From assembly GCA_938091995.1 (NCBI GenBank), contig CALKNZ010000085.1:1-49524 (forward strand): 49,524 nt of DNA, written 5' to 3'. Under the pieces are notes generated by a model, which ran no database searches, was not told the origin of the DNA, and saw nothing but the letters and a program-made list of their open reading frames with translations. This stretch comes from an uncultured Luminiphilus sp. (GTDB taxonomy: Bacteria; Pseudomonadota; Gammaproteobacteria; Pseudomonadales; Halieaceae). A program made the translations under genes and the position numbers. Positions 20,001-30,241 of the stretch are shown in pieces (positions within the stretch are counted from its first letter, which is position 1; the number at the start of each line of letters is the position of its first letter).

Positions 20001-20532
20001 TCTGCAGGAAGCCCTACAAACGCTTGAAGGGGCAATTCGTAAAATTGATAAAGAAACTCGTAGCCGATTTAAAGACACCTTTGAGCAGATTAATTCAGGG
20101 TTTGCAGAGCTATTCCCCAGGGTCTTCGGTGGTGGATCAGCAAATCTTGAAATGACCGGCGATGATCTACTCGATACGGGTGTCGCCATCATGGCCCGGC
20201 CGCCTGGCAAGAAAAACAGCACTATTCACCTGCTCTCTGGTGGAGAAAAGGCGATGACAGCCATAGCGCTGGTATTTTCAATTTTTCAACTCAATCCAGC
20301 GCCATTTTGTATGCTGGATGAGGTCGACGCACCTCTCGACGACGCCAATGTTGGGCGCTATGCCCGAATGGTCAAAGAAATGTCAGAGCGCGTTCAGTTC
20401 ATTTTTATCACGCATAACAAAATCACCATGGAAGCGGCGAATCATTTGATGGGCGTCACAATGCACGAGCCCGGAGTTTCTCGCCTGGTCACCGTGGATA
20501 TTGAGGAAGCGGCACAGCTCGCAGCCAGTTAA
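17035..20532 (+). CDS. smc: Chromosome partition protein SMC
   Basis: SMC is the ATPase of the SMC-ScpAB condensin that compacts and helps segregate the chromosome. The 1165-residue protein has an N-terminal ATPase half with Walker A GPNGCGKSN (32-40), long coiled coils (about 170-490 and 670-960), a hinge near residues 500-640, and a C-terminal half with signature LSGGEKAMTA and Walker B FCMLDEVDAPLDDANVGRY. The start at 17035 follows AGGTAGGT. SMC in place of MukB is usual for pseudomonads and relatives. Next comes zipA, 24 bases downstream, as in Pseudomonas. Confidence 0.97.
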   Translation: MRLKSIKLAGFKSFVDPTTVNFPSNMCSVVGPNGCGKSNIIDAVRWVLGESSAKNLRGESMTDVIFNGTTHRQPVGQASIELIFDNTSGKLVGEYAAYAEISVRRVVGREGTSEYWLNGAKCRRRDITDLFLGTGLGPRSYAIIEQGMISRLIESKPEELRVFIEEAAGISKYKERRRETESRMRRTLENLDRLADLREELERNLQHLLRQSQAAEKYAEFRAEERELKSQLLALQWREHQHNSSASQLALSDLDVKQEAERAEFERVGASIEGTRVALAEATDAFNSVQADYYSVGGEVTRVEQALKYEQERRATIESDLRQTREGLQESKGHLNADTERLAAWRLELESLRPLLSEQRSAADAAAGVSAAAEEAMTNWQNRWDEFNQNAAGPKQASEVQQSRIVYLEQVLQRIHERGGKLRQELEALETEDIDKDLPELETQIRAGDEAVKAQEEALLELDAEVAGQRENIERLRDEQDKVRARLQQLKGQEASLQALQEAALAQGDVSATQQWLADLGLESSGNVYEALQVQDQWTLAVESVLAERLTGVCTQNFAQVQDAFDSAPAGANILASGQVGTGAPGTLAEKVVGPASVLAALTGVHIAENLSAARDILITLGATASVITPDGDWLGAGWASKPSKNDAGQGIILRKASLDGVAEEMAELEGSLQTINQNLAQLQDSRRANEDKRRAGEATLKTFVQQQAAKVTERGARVAAAEQTRQRTQQLQADLAESGSQFETEQASLAGARSELQTAIDQMALDGDQRSALSQERDQLNLQLQNARVAAREARDSAHSTDVRVQSLGSQAETVASSINRLEQQVEQLQGRVTDLTEQLPVGDNPDAQLQSELETLLAQRVEAQTALTAARQRVADHDHALREQEKLKLAAEHRLQAIHSELESGRLQQAERNVRIENLEGLLRELEVTPQEVVEGLPQEASEPEWQVKVERVAARIARLGPINLAAIDEYAKASERKTYLDAQDADLQEALQTLEGAIRKIDKETRSRFKDTFEQINSGFAELFPRVFGGGSANLEMTGDDLLDTGVAIMARPPGKKNSTIHLLSGGEKAMTAIALVFSIFQLNPAPFCMLDEVDAPLDDANVGRYARMVKEMSERVQFIFITHNKITMEAANHLMGVTMHEPGVSRLVTVDIEEAAQLAAS

Positions 20533-20556
20533 CGCCGGTAAGGGAGGGGGTAGGCG

Positions 20557-21627
20557 ATGGATCTTATGATTCGGAACTGGATGATCATTATAGGCTTTTG
20601 CCTGATTATGGTGGTGTTACTCGACGCGCTGCGGCGGGTATTCAAAGACCGTCGCGACGAAGTACGGCTCAACGCAAAAATTTCTCGACGTGATCTTGAT
20701 GACCTTGACGACGATGACTCATTCAATCTGTTGACTGAGCTACCAAACGGCGGTGCGCGGATAGTTAGCCGCGAGGACCTGCAGCCGACTTCTGCGGCGC
20801 CGAGCCAAGATGATGATGTTGCACAGTCCAATGTAGAGGTGTCAGCCGCAGGAGATGCGGTTGAGGTGGCCGAAGGTGCGCCGACATATGACACAGAGAC
20901 AGAGTCAGAGTCAGAGTCAGAGTCAGAGTCAGAGACAGAGACAGAACCAGCGCTGCCATCATTTTCAGCGACAGAGGGTGGCGACTTCATGAGGATGGAC
21001 TCCCCAGCGCCGGTAGATGATGACCGTGTCACTAGCGGACCAACTCAGGAGATTGTGGAAGAAGAACCGACACAGCCCAGCGAGGCAACGCCACAGGAAG
21101 AGGGTTCGGCGGTAGAGACCATGGACTGGCTGGAGGGGCTAGAGGTGCCAGCGACCGAACCCGAGCCTGAGGCGCGATTGCCCCGTGATCTTGACCCCCA
21201 TGTATTTGTTCTCAATGTGATCTCCCGAGCCGAAACCGGTTTTTCGGGTTCAGACATTTTGGGTGTGCTGCTCGCCTGTGATCTCCGTTTCGGCGATATG
21301 GATTTCTTTCACCGTCATGAACATCGAGCGGGGCGTGGCCCGATTCAGTTCAGCGTTTGCAATATGCTGAAGCCCGGGGTTTTTAATATCGACGACATGG
21401 GTTCACTCTATACCCGAGGACTGATGTTTTTTATTACCTTGCCCGGCCCAGAGGATATGCTCAAAGCCTTCGACTACATGCATGAAACCGCTAAGGCCGT
21501 CGCTAAAAATTTAGATGGCTACCTGCTGGATGACACCCACAGCGCAATTACACGACAAAGCATTGAACACATGCGGCAGCAAATTCGGGAATTAGAGCGC
21601 CGGGTTGCCCTGCAAAATCGGCGTTAG
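20557..21627 (+). CDS. zipA: Cell division protein ZipA
   Basis: ZipA anchors the FtsZ ring to the inner membrane. The 356-residue protein has one N-terminal helix (about 4-24), a short basic segment, a long acidic low-complexity linker (about 45-210), and the C-terminal ZipA domain that binds the FtsZ tail (about 215-350; FVLNVISRAETGFSGSDILG, PGVFNIDDMG). The linker contains alternating Thr/Ser-Glu from residues 113 to 130, encoded by a hexanucleotide repeat. The start follows GGAGGG by 7 bases. Linkers of this sort vary in length between strains and are not strongly constrained. Confidence 0.94.
   Translation: MDLMIRNWMIIIGFCLIMVVLLDALRRVFKDRRDEVRLNAKISRRDLDDLDDDDSFNLLTELPNGGARIVSREDLQPTSAAPSQDDDVAQSNVEVSAAGDAVEVAEGAPTYDTETESESESESESETETEPALPSFSATEGGDFMRMDSPAPVDDDRVTSGPTQEIVEEEPTQPSEATPQEEGSAVETMDWLEGLEVPATEPEPEARLPRDLDPHVFVLNVISRAETGFSGSDILGVLLACDLRFGDMDFFHRHEHRAGRGPIQFSVCNMLKPGVFNIDDMGSLYTRGLMFFITLPGPEDMLKAFDYMHETAKAVAKNLDGYLLDDTHSAITRQSIEHMRQQIRELERRVALQNRR
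20893..20946 (+). repeat. In-frame hexanucleotide repeat in zipA
   Basis: Nine 6-base units run without a break: ACAGAG twice, TCAGAG five times, ACAGAG once and ACAGAA once. They encode (TE)2(SE)5(TE)2. Because each unit is two codons, changes in repeat number would lengthen or shorten the ZipA linker without a frameshift. Confidence 0.95.
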
Positions 21628-21633
21628 CACTAG

Positions 21634-24272
<2,639 letters not shown>

Positions 24273-24298
24273 CTATCACCGGGCTGTAAAGCACACGG

Positions 24299-24334
24299 CT
24301 GTAACATAATGGTCATAATATTGACGTGTAATAG
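24299..24334 (+). promoter_or_regulatory. Candidate Pho box and -10 element of phoB
   Basis: Two 7-base half-sites at 11-base spacing, CTGTAAC (24299-24305) and TGGTCAT (24310-24316), each match the Pho consensus CTGTCAT at 5 of 7 positions. A third, weaker one, TTGACGT, follows at 24321-24327. A TAATAG at 24329-24334 lies 12 bases past the second half-site, where a PhoB-dependent -10 hexamer is expected. This predicts that PhoB activates its own operon. Confidence 0.65.
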
Positions 24335-24361
24335 CGGTTTGAGTTGCTATGGATACCAGCG

Positions 24362-25063
24362 ATGACCGTGCATAAAATCCTTATTGTCGATGATGAGTTG
24401 GCCATTCGAGATATGCTGAGGATGGCCCTTGAAACCGCCGGTTATGACTGCCTTGAGGCAGAAACGATAGATACTGCTTATCTTAAAGTCATCGATGACC
24501 TGCCCGATATTATTCTCTTGGACTGGATGTTACCCGGGGGAAGCGGCATGGAGCTGTTGCGCCGTCTCAAGCGCGAAGAGATTACCCAGGATTTACCCGT
24601 GATTATGCTGACGGCAAAGGCAGCCGAGCAAAATGTAATTCAAGGTCTCGATATGGGTGCTGACGATTACATTACCAAGCCTTTTGCTTTAAAAGAGCTG
24701 CTGGCGAGGATTAAGGCTTTACTCAGGCGTGCGAAATCTTCAGATGAACATCATCTTTTAGTCGTCAAGGATCTGATGATTGACGTTGATAGCCGACGCG
24801 CCAGTATTAAAAATCGGCCTTTGGTGTTGGGTCCTACAGAATTTAACTTGTTAATGTTTTTCATGTCTCACCCCGAGCGCGCCTATACCCGAAGTCAGCT
24901 TTTAGACCGGGTGTGGGGCCAGAATAAATATGTCGAGGAGCGAACCGTCGACGTTCACGTGCGTCGACTCCGCGCGGCGTTGGAATCTGAAGATGACAAC
25001 TATAGCCGACTGATTCAAACGGTTCGCGGCACGGGCTACCGTTTTTCTGAGCATGGATTTTGA
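24362..25063 (+). CDS. phoB: Phosphate regulon response regulator PhoB
   Basis: PhoB activates phosphate-starvation genes once phosphorylated by PhoR. The 233-residue protein has a receiver domain (acidic pair D10 and D11, acceptor D54, T84, K106) and an OmpR-type winged helix (about 130-230) with recognition segment ERTVDVHVRRLR. The start ATG 24362 begins MTVHKILIVDD and is preferred over ATG 24344. The stop overlaps phoR by 4 bases. The upstream Pho box supports the identification over other OmpR-family regulators. Confidence 0.94.
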   Translation: MTVHKILIVDDELAIRDMLRMALETAGYDCLEAETIDTAYLKVIDDLPDIILLDWMLPGGSGMELLRRLKREEITQDLPVIMLTAKAAEQNVIQGLDMGADDYITKPFALKELLARIKALLRRAKSSDEHHLLVVKDLMIDVDSRRASIKNRPLVLGPTEFNLLMFFMSHPERAYTRSQLLDRVWGQNKYVEERTVDVHVRRLRAALESEDDNYSRLIQTVRGTGYRFSEHGF

Positions 25064-26355
25064 CTAGCGCGGCTTCAGTGCGATTTTTTCGCAGCGAAAT
25101 TGTCTCGATTGCAGCCCTCTTAATCGCAGGGCTGATTGCCGGGTTGTTTGTAGATCAACCAGTATTGGGTCTTGTACTGGGCTTGGTATTGGTTCTATTA
25201 ATGTGGACCCTGCAGCTTTTTCGAATCCAGCGCTGGTTGCGGGATCCTTCGACAGAGCCGCCGAAAGTTCGGGGGGTTTGGGGTTTTTTTGTTGCCAATA
25301 TTCACTCCACCCAGCGTCGTAATCGAGAGGCACAGCTGCGTCTTGAGTCAACGCTAGATTATTTGCAAGACTCTCTCGCGGCTATGCGCGATGCGGCCAT
25401 TATTGTCGATCATCAAGCGAATGTGGCCTGGGCCAATGATTCCGCCGACTTTTTGTTGGGTATTAATTTCCCCTCTGATCAAGGCCAACCAATTCTTAAA
25501 TTAATCAGTTCTGTTGATTTTCGGGAGTACTTCACGGCTGATGATTATTCGGATCCGCTGCGTGTACTGCCGGAGGGGGAGAGAGGACGTTGCTTACAGT
25601 TTGAAGTGGCCAGGTTTGGAATGGGTGATCGACTGGTTTTTGCCAGGGACGTTACGCGAACTTTTCGGTTGGAGCAGATGCGTCGTGACTTCGTTGGGAA
25701 CGTATCCCATGAGCTGCGAACACCGCTCACCGTGATCAAAGGCTACATAGAGACACTACAGACGCTGGACGAGTTTAGCGAGGCGCGGTTCCAAAAACCG
25801 CTCGAGCAAATGAGCCAGCAAGCTCTTCGTATGGAGAATCTGGTCACCGATTTACTGTGGCTCTCGCGCATTGAGGCGGTAGAGACTTTACGTAAAACCG
25901 AGCTGGTGGATATGCCTCAGTTGATTACGGGTATTGTTGCAGAGTTACAGCCAGCGTTTCCTGATCGCGTTATTGCATTGAGTTTGGAAACTGAGGCGGC
26001 GATTCGCGGTGATCAAAGAGAACTACACAGCGCTTTGGGTAATCTTGTGATCAATGCACTTAAGTACAGTGATGGCGATGTCGTAGTGCGATGGTGGTCG
26101 ACAAATGAGAGCGCGATGTTTTCAGTAAACGATTCGGGCATCGGTATTGCACCTCATCACATAGCGCGACTGACAGAAAGGTTTTACAGAGTAGACAAGA
26201 GTCGTAGTAATGCGAGCGGCGGGACTGGATTGGGGCTCGCAATTGTCAAACATGTGGCGACGTCTCATCAGGCCGAGCTTTCGATCGACTCGGAACTAAA
26301 TGTCGGCAGTTGTTTCAGTCTTGCGTTTCCGTTTGACCCAGCTGACAAAGTTTAA
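25060..26355 (+). CDS. phoR: Phosphate regulon sensor kinase PhoR
   Basis: PhoR is an inner-membrane histidine kinase that responds to phosphate supply through the Pst transporter and PhoU. The 431-residue protein has two N-terminal helices (about 14-50), a PAS domain (about 95-195), a HisKA domain with VSHELRTPLTVIKG (His near residue 216), and an ATPase domain with N box NLVINALKYS and G boxes NDSGIGI and GGTGLGLAI. The probable start is TTG 25060, overlapping phoB by 4 bases, with GTG 25078 as an alternative. Short periplasmic sensing region is normal for PhoR. Confidence 0.94.
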   Translation: MTSAASVRFFRSEIVSIAALLIAGLIAGLFVDQPVLGLVLGLVLVLLMWTLQLFRIQRWLRDPSTEPPKVRGVWGFFVANIHSTQRRNREAQLRLESTLDYLQDSLAAMRDAAIIVDHQANVAWANDSADFLLGINFPSDQGQPILKLISSVDFREYFTADDYSDPLRVLPEGERGRCLQFEVARFGMGDRLVFARDVTRTFRLEQMRRDFVGNVSHELRTPLTVIKGYIETLQTLDEFSEARFQKPLEQMSQQALRMENLVTDLLWLSRIEAVETLRKTELVDMPQLITGIVAELQPAFPDRVIALSLETEAAIRGDQRELHSALGNLVINALKYSDGDVVVRWWSTNESAMFSVNDSGIGIAPHHIARLTERFYRVDKSRSNASGGTGLGLAIVKHVATSHQAELSIDSELNVGSCFSLAFPFDPADKV

Positions 26356-26478
26356 TGAAGACCGCTATTTTCTCCGGGCAGTCTATTGGCCCCGCGATCT
26401 CAGCAGTGCTGGCTTAGGGACACTGAGCCTACAAAGCTATTGGGCTTTGTCGACAATCACTGACAGCCAAGGCACTCC

Positions 26479-26504
26479 TCAAGTATCCTAGTCAAGTATC
26501 TTAG
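26479..26504 (+). repeat. 13-bp tandem repeat upstream of hisC
   Basis: TCAAGTATCCTAG is followed directly by TCAAGTATCTTAG, a 12/13 match, ending 27 bases before the hisC ATG. The rest of 26356-26531 has no gene. It also holds a weak 7-bp hairpin (ACAAAGC 26431-26437 with GCTTTGT 26444-26450) without a T-run. The repeat could be a regulator binding site. Confidence 0.6.
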
Positions 26505-26531
26505 GCGTGTGTGGCAAATAGGCAAAAAGTT

Positions 26532-27593
26532 ATGAGTGAATTCTGGAGTTCGGTTGTTCATGACCTGAAACCGTATACACCGGGTGAGCAACCTCAAGTT
26601 CCCGGATTAATAAAACTCAATACTAATGAGCACTGTCTGCCACCGTCTGCAGAGGCCATGGCCATACTGAGGACAGTTTCGCCTGACAAGTTGCGCCGTT
26701 ATCCCGACCCTGACAGTACTGCATTACGTTCTGCTATTGCTCGCGTTGAAAATTTATCAGTATCCCAGGTGTTTGTTGGCAACGGTTCTGACGAGGTTTT
26801 GGCACACATCTTTCAAGGACTGCTTGCAAGTAGCGAGAGCTTGGTCACCCCTGACATTACCTACAGCTTTTATCCTGTTTGGGCTGCGCTTTACGGATTG
26901 GAGCTGAAAACGGAGGCGTTACAGGCAGACTTTTCTATCAATGTGGAGCAGCTCTCGTTCCTGAAGGATGCCATTTTGCTGGCCAACCCCAATGCGCCTA
27001 CTGGGAGAGCGTTGGGGCTGACAGACATAAAACGTTTAGTAGACAGCAATCCAAAGCGGCTCGTAGTCGTTGATGAGGCCTACTATGGGTTTGGTGCTGA
27101 ATCGGCTGCTGCTCTGATTCCGGAAGCCGAAAACTTGATCGTAACCCGCAGTCTTTCCAAGTCACACGCTCTTGCCGGCCTTAGGGTGGGCTATGCACTG
27201 GGCGCTTCGGAGTTGGTTGAGGGGCTCACCCGAGTCAAGGACAGTTTTAACAGTTATCCACTGGATGCCAACGCACAACTGGTCGCCGCGGCAGCTATTG
27301 AGGATGCTCAGTGGTTAATCAGCAGCAGTGCTGTGGTGGTAAAAAACCGCGAAATGCTTTCGCAGGCTTTGCGTGATTTAGGGTTTGAGGTTTGCCCCAG
27401 CTTGGCGAACTTTATCTTTGTGAAGCATCCCGATCACCCGGGGCATGCCCTGTTTGAGCACCTTAGAGAAAACAACATTTTGGTCAGACGCTGGGACAAA
27501 GCGCCGATTGCTGAGTTTTTACGCATCACTGTAGGAACAGAAGAGGAATGTGCGGCGCTTATTCATTGCCTTGGCGAAAAATGCCAGCCCTAG
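26532..27593 (+). CDS. hisC: Histidinol-phosphate aminotransferase HisC
   Basis: HisC transfers the amino group of glutamate to imidazole-acetol phosphate in histidine synthesis. Many of these enzymes also accept aromatic substrates. With ATG 26532 the product has 353 residues, starting with SEFWSSVVHDLKPYTPGEQP as HisC proteins do. The pyridoxal phosphate lysine is in TRSLSKSHALAGLRVGYALG, and NPNAPTG is the fold I aminotransferase motif. A GTG at 26511 adds seven residues with no homology. The gene is alone, not in a his operon. Its stop shares CTAG with the convergent gene. Confidence 0.92.
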   Translation: MSEFWSSVVHDLKPYTPGEQPQVPGLIKLNTNEHCLPPSAEAMAILRTVSPDKLRRYPDPDSTALRSAIARVENLSVSQVFVGNGSDEVLAHIFQGLLASSESLVTPDITYSFYPVWAALYGLELKTEALQADFSINVEQLSFLKDAILLANPNAPTGRALGLTDIKRLVDSNPKRLVVVDEAYYGFGAESAAALIPEAENLIVTRSLSKSHALAGLRVGYALGASELVEGLTRVKDSFNSYPLDANAQLVAAAAIEDAQWLISSSAVVVKNREMLSQALRDLGFEVCPSLANFIFVKHPDHPGHALFEHLRENNILVRRWDKAPIAEFLRITVGTEEECAALIHCLGEKCQP

Positions 27594-28717
27594 GTCGCGC
27601 GTAAAACGACGCTACCAATAGAGTAGCCGGCACCAAAAGAACAAAGGACGCCCAAATTGCCGGGCGAAAGGTCTTCTCGATTCAAGTGAAACGCAATAAT
27701 TGAGCCTGCTGATGAGGTATTGGCATAGGTATCCAAAATAGTTGGCGACTCTTTGTCTGTGGGGTCGCGACCCAAAACCCGTCTGGCAATCAGGTCATTC
27801 ATATTTCGGTTTGCCTGATGCAGCCATAAGCGACTGAGTTGATCGGATTGCAGGTTTAAGTCGGCAAGTTGCTCGAGAATTTGCTGAGCAACCGCGGGAC
27901 AAACCTCTTTAAAAACTTTGCGGCCTTCCTGAACAAAAAGTTTGTCGACAGCGCCAATGCCTTGCTCATCGGTACGGTTCATAAAGCCGAAATTATTGCG
28001 AATGTTATTTGAAAATATCGTCTGCAGGCGTGTATCAATAATCTCGAAATGCGATGGTGCCTGCACCACATCGGCTGCCTCAATGATGACGGCGGTTGCA
28101 ACGTCGCCGAAAATAAAGTGTGCGTCTCTGTCGCGGAAGTTTAGATGTCCGGTGCAAATTTCGGGGTTTACCATCAGGATTCTTTTGGCGGAGCCAGCGC
28201 GAATTGAATCTCGGGCTTGCTGAATCCCAAATGTGGCAGACGAGCACGCAACATTCATGTCAAATGCAAAGCCTTTTGCTCCCAGTGCGTTCTGTATTTC
28301 CACCGCCATGGCCGGGTAGGCGCGCTGCATATTAGATGCCGCGACAATAACGGCGTCCAAGTCAGTTCCCTCTAGGCCGGCAGATGCAAGGGCTTGTTGG
28401 GCCGCTTTCACGCCGATTTCAGCCATAACAGACAGCTCGGAGTTGGGGCGCTCTGGGATCTGAGGTGCCATTCTTTGTGGGTCGATAATCCCCGACTTGT
28501 TGAGCACGAAGCGCGATTTGATGCCCGAGGCCTTTTCAATAAACTCTGTCGAGGAGTACGTGCGGGCTTCAAGCTCACCCTTGGCAATGGCTGCTGAGTG
28601 TTCTTCGTTGAATAAATCGACCCAGGCATTAAACGCCGTTACCAGTTCGTCATTACTCACTGACTCTTCGGGGGTAAAGAGGCCAGTGCCACTGATCACT
28701 GCATCGGTCTGCTTCAT
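27590..28717 (-). CDS. Beta-ketoacyl-ACP synthase III-like protein (beta-ketodecanoyl synthase type)
   Basis: This 375-residue enzyme has the FabH catalytic triad: Cys158 in NVACSSATFG, His300 in LWLHQANRNMND and Asn333 in YANTSSAGS. It is longer than canonical FabH (about 317), mainly because of an N-terminal insertion (residues 25-90). This form resembles the P. aeruginosa PA3286 group, which condenses medium-chain acyl-CoA with malonyl-ACP and feeds fatty acids from beta-oxidation back into synthesis. Assignment to that subgroup is from recollection of the family and needs alignment. It lies 36 bases downstream of gltA on the same strand, so the two may be cotranscribed. It could not be a thiolase, because thiolases have a different Cys-His-Cys pattern. 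Confidence 0.82.
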   Translation of the reverse strand: MKQTDAVISGTGLFTPEESVSNDELVTAFNAWVDLFNEEHSAAIAKGELEARTYSSTEFIEKASGIKSRFVLNKSGIIDPQRMAPQIPERPNSELSVMAEIGVKAAQQALASAGLEGTDLDAVIVAASNMQRAYPAMAVEIQNALGAKGFAFDMNVACSSATFGIQQARDSIRAGSAKRILMVNPEICTGHLNFRDRDAHFIFGDVATAVIIEAADVVQAPSHFEIIDTRLQTIFSNNIRNNFGFMNRTDEQGIGAVDKLFVQEGRKVFKEVCPAVAQQILEQLADLNLQSDQLSRLWLHQANRNMNDLIARRVLGRDPTDKESPTILDTYANTSSAGSIIAFHLNREDLSPGNLGVLCSFGAGYSIGSVVLRAT

Positions 28718-28753
28718 TTCAGTCCCTGTGCCGGTTCAACAATAGCCTCGAAG

Positions 28754-30049
28754 TTAGCGTTTATCTAAAGCAACATAATCCCGCTGTTGGTAGCCCGTGT
28801 AGAGCTGCCTAGGACGACCGATTCTATAACTTCCTGAAATCATTTCATTCCAGTGTGCAATCCAACCCACTGTGCGCCCAATCGCAAATATGACCGTGAA
28901 CATCGAGGTGGGTATGCCCAAAGCCTTCAAGATGATTCCCGAGTAAAAATCAACGTTCGGGTAAAGTTTCTTCTCAATAAAATAAGGATCTTGTAGCGCG
29001 ATCTCCTCAAGTCTTTTTGCAATTTCGAGCATTTCATCATGAATGCCGAGCTCCGTAAGCACTTCATCGGCCGCTTGTTTCATGACTTTTGCGCGCGGAT
29101 CAAAATTCTTGTAAACCCGATGTCCAAAGCCCATGAGTCGGAAGGGATCATCTTTATCTTTTGCTTTGGCGATAAACTTATCAATGTTCTCGACAGTACC
29201 AATTTCTTCCAGCATCTTTACAACGGCTTCGTTGGCGCCGCCGTGTGAGGGCCCCCAAAGCGCTGCGATTCCTGCTGCTATGCAGGCAAATGGATTAGCC
29301 TGAGACGAGCCCGCTAGCCTCACGGTGGACGTTGACGCGTTTTGTTCATGATCAGCGTGAAGCAGGAAAATTCGATCGATAGCGCGTGCAATAGTGGGCG
29401 AGATTTTACTGGGCTCACAGGGAACGCCAAACATCATGTGTAAAAAGTTAGTCGCGTAGTCCATGCTGTTATCGGGATACATAAACGGCTGACCGATACT
29501 GAATTTATAGCTCATTGCAGCGATGGTGGGCATCTTTGCAATTAGACGGTAGGCGGCAACTTTGCGATGGTAGGGATCAGAAATGTCGGTTGAATCATGG
29601 TAAAACGCCGACAGCGCACCGACGACACCACACATAATCGCCATGGGGTGAGCATCTCTACGGAAACCGTTAAAAAAAGTTCTTATTTGCTCGTGAACCA
29701 TGGTGTGCTGGTGCATCGTAGTGACGAAATCATCGCGTTCTGAAGCCGACGGCAGCTCTCCGTAAAGCAGCAGATAGCAGGTCTCGAGGTAATTACTTTC
29801 TTTCGCCAGCTGTTCGATCGGATAGCCTCGGTGTAACAGAATGCCTTTTTCGCCGTCAATGAAGGTAATTTTTGATTCGCAAGCCGCCGTCGACGTAAAA
29901 CCCGGATCGTAGGTAAATAAACCATTACCTGTCAGACTGCCAACACCCACAACGTCAGGCCCAAGCTCAGCCTGAAAAACGGGTAAATCGATGGTATCAA
30001 CGGATCCGTTTCCGTGATCAATGGACAGCGTGGCTTTTTTATCACTCAT
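28754..30049 (-). CDS. gltA: Citrate synthase, type II
   Basis: GltA condenses acetyl-CoA and oxaloacetate to citrate, the entry step of the TCA cycle. The 431-residue protein has the length and N-terminal beta-domain of the hexameric, NADH-sensitive enzymes of Gram-negative bacteria. Catalytic residues sit in [25 protein letters not shown] and NVDFYSGI. It is divergent from sdhCDAB and has its own near-consensus sigma-70 promoter at 30087-30114. The start codon at 30049 is followed by [13 protein letters not shown], as in family members. Confidence 0.97.
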   Translation of the reverse strand: MSDKKATLSIDHGNGSVDTIDLPVFQAELGPDVVGVGSLTGNGLFTYDPGFTSTAACESKITFIDGEKGILLHRGYPIEQLAKESNYLETCYLLLYGELPSASERDDFVTTMHQHTMVHEQIRTFFNGFRRDAHPMAIMCGVVGALSAFYHDSTDISDPYHRKVAAYRLIAKMPTIAAMSYKFSIGQPFMYPDNSMDYATNFLHMMFGVPCEPSKISPTIARAIDRIFLLHADHEQNASTSTVRLAGSSQANPFACIAAGIAALWGPSHGGANEAVVKMLEEIGTVENIDKFIAKAKDKDDPFRLMGFGHRVYKNFDPRAKVMKQAADEVLTELGIHDEMLEIAKRLEEIALQDPYFIEKKLYPNVDFYSGIILKALGIPTSMFTVIFAIGRTVGWIAHWNEMISGSYRIGRPRQLYTGYQQRDYVALDKR

Positions 30050-30086
30050 CAGTAATTCCTGGGACAGCAGTTGCGGGAAGCGCCAA

Positions 30087-30114
30087 ACTATAGGCCGCGC
30101 ACAGAGAAAGTCAA
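30087..30114 (-). promoter_or_regulatory. Sigma-70 promoter of gltA
   Basis: On the minus strand TTGACT (30114-30109) and TATAGT (30092-30087) are 16 bases apart, each one mismatch from consensus. Transcription would start near 30080, about 30 bases before the gltA ATG. Confidence 0.7.
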
Positions 30115-30163
30115 TTTAGAATGGACAAGATTAGGGCTATTTATGCCCGTTTGAAACATAAAA

Positions 30164-30192
30164 TTGTCAGAGGTGTGACGTAAGCATATAAT
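30164..30192 (+). promoter_or_regulatory. Sigma-70 promoter of sdhCDAB
   Basis: TTGTCA (30164-30169) and a perfect TATAAT (30187-30192) are exactly 17 bases apart. Transcription would start near 30199, so the ATG at 30191 lies inside the promoter and cannot begin sdhC. Confidence 0.75.
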
Positions 30193-30241
30193 GTGCCGCG
30201 GTGTTTTATGCCTTCAATTCGTTAACGCAAGGAACCAGCCT

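Noticed and set aside
20893-20946. CRISPR or other spaced repeat array
   Set aside because: Units are 6 bases with no spacers and lie inside a coding sequence.
20529-21032. Minus-strand open frame through the zipA linker
   Set aside because: It is produced by the hexanucleotide repeat read in reverse; ZipA is clear on the plus strand.
26300-26491. 63-residue open frame after phoR
   Set aside because: It overlaps the phoR end, has no ribosome site and no recognisable sequence.
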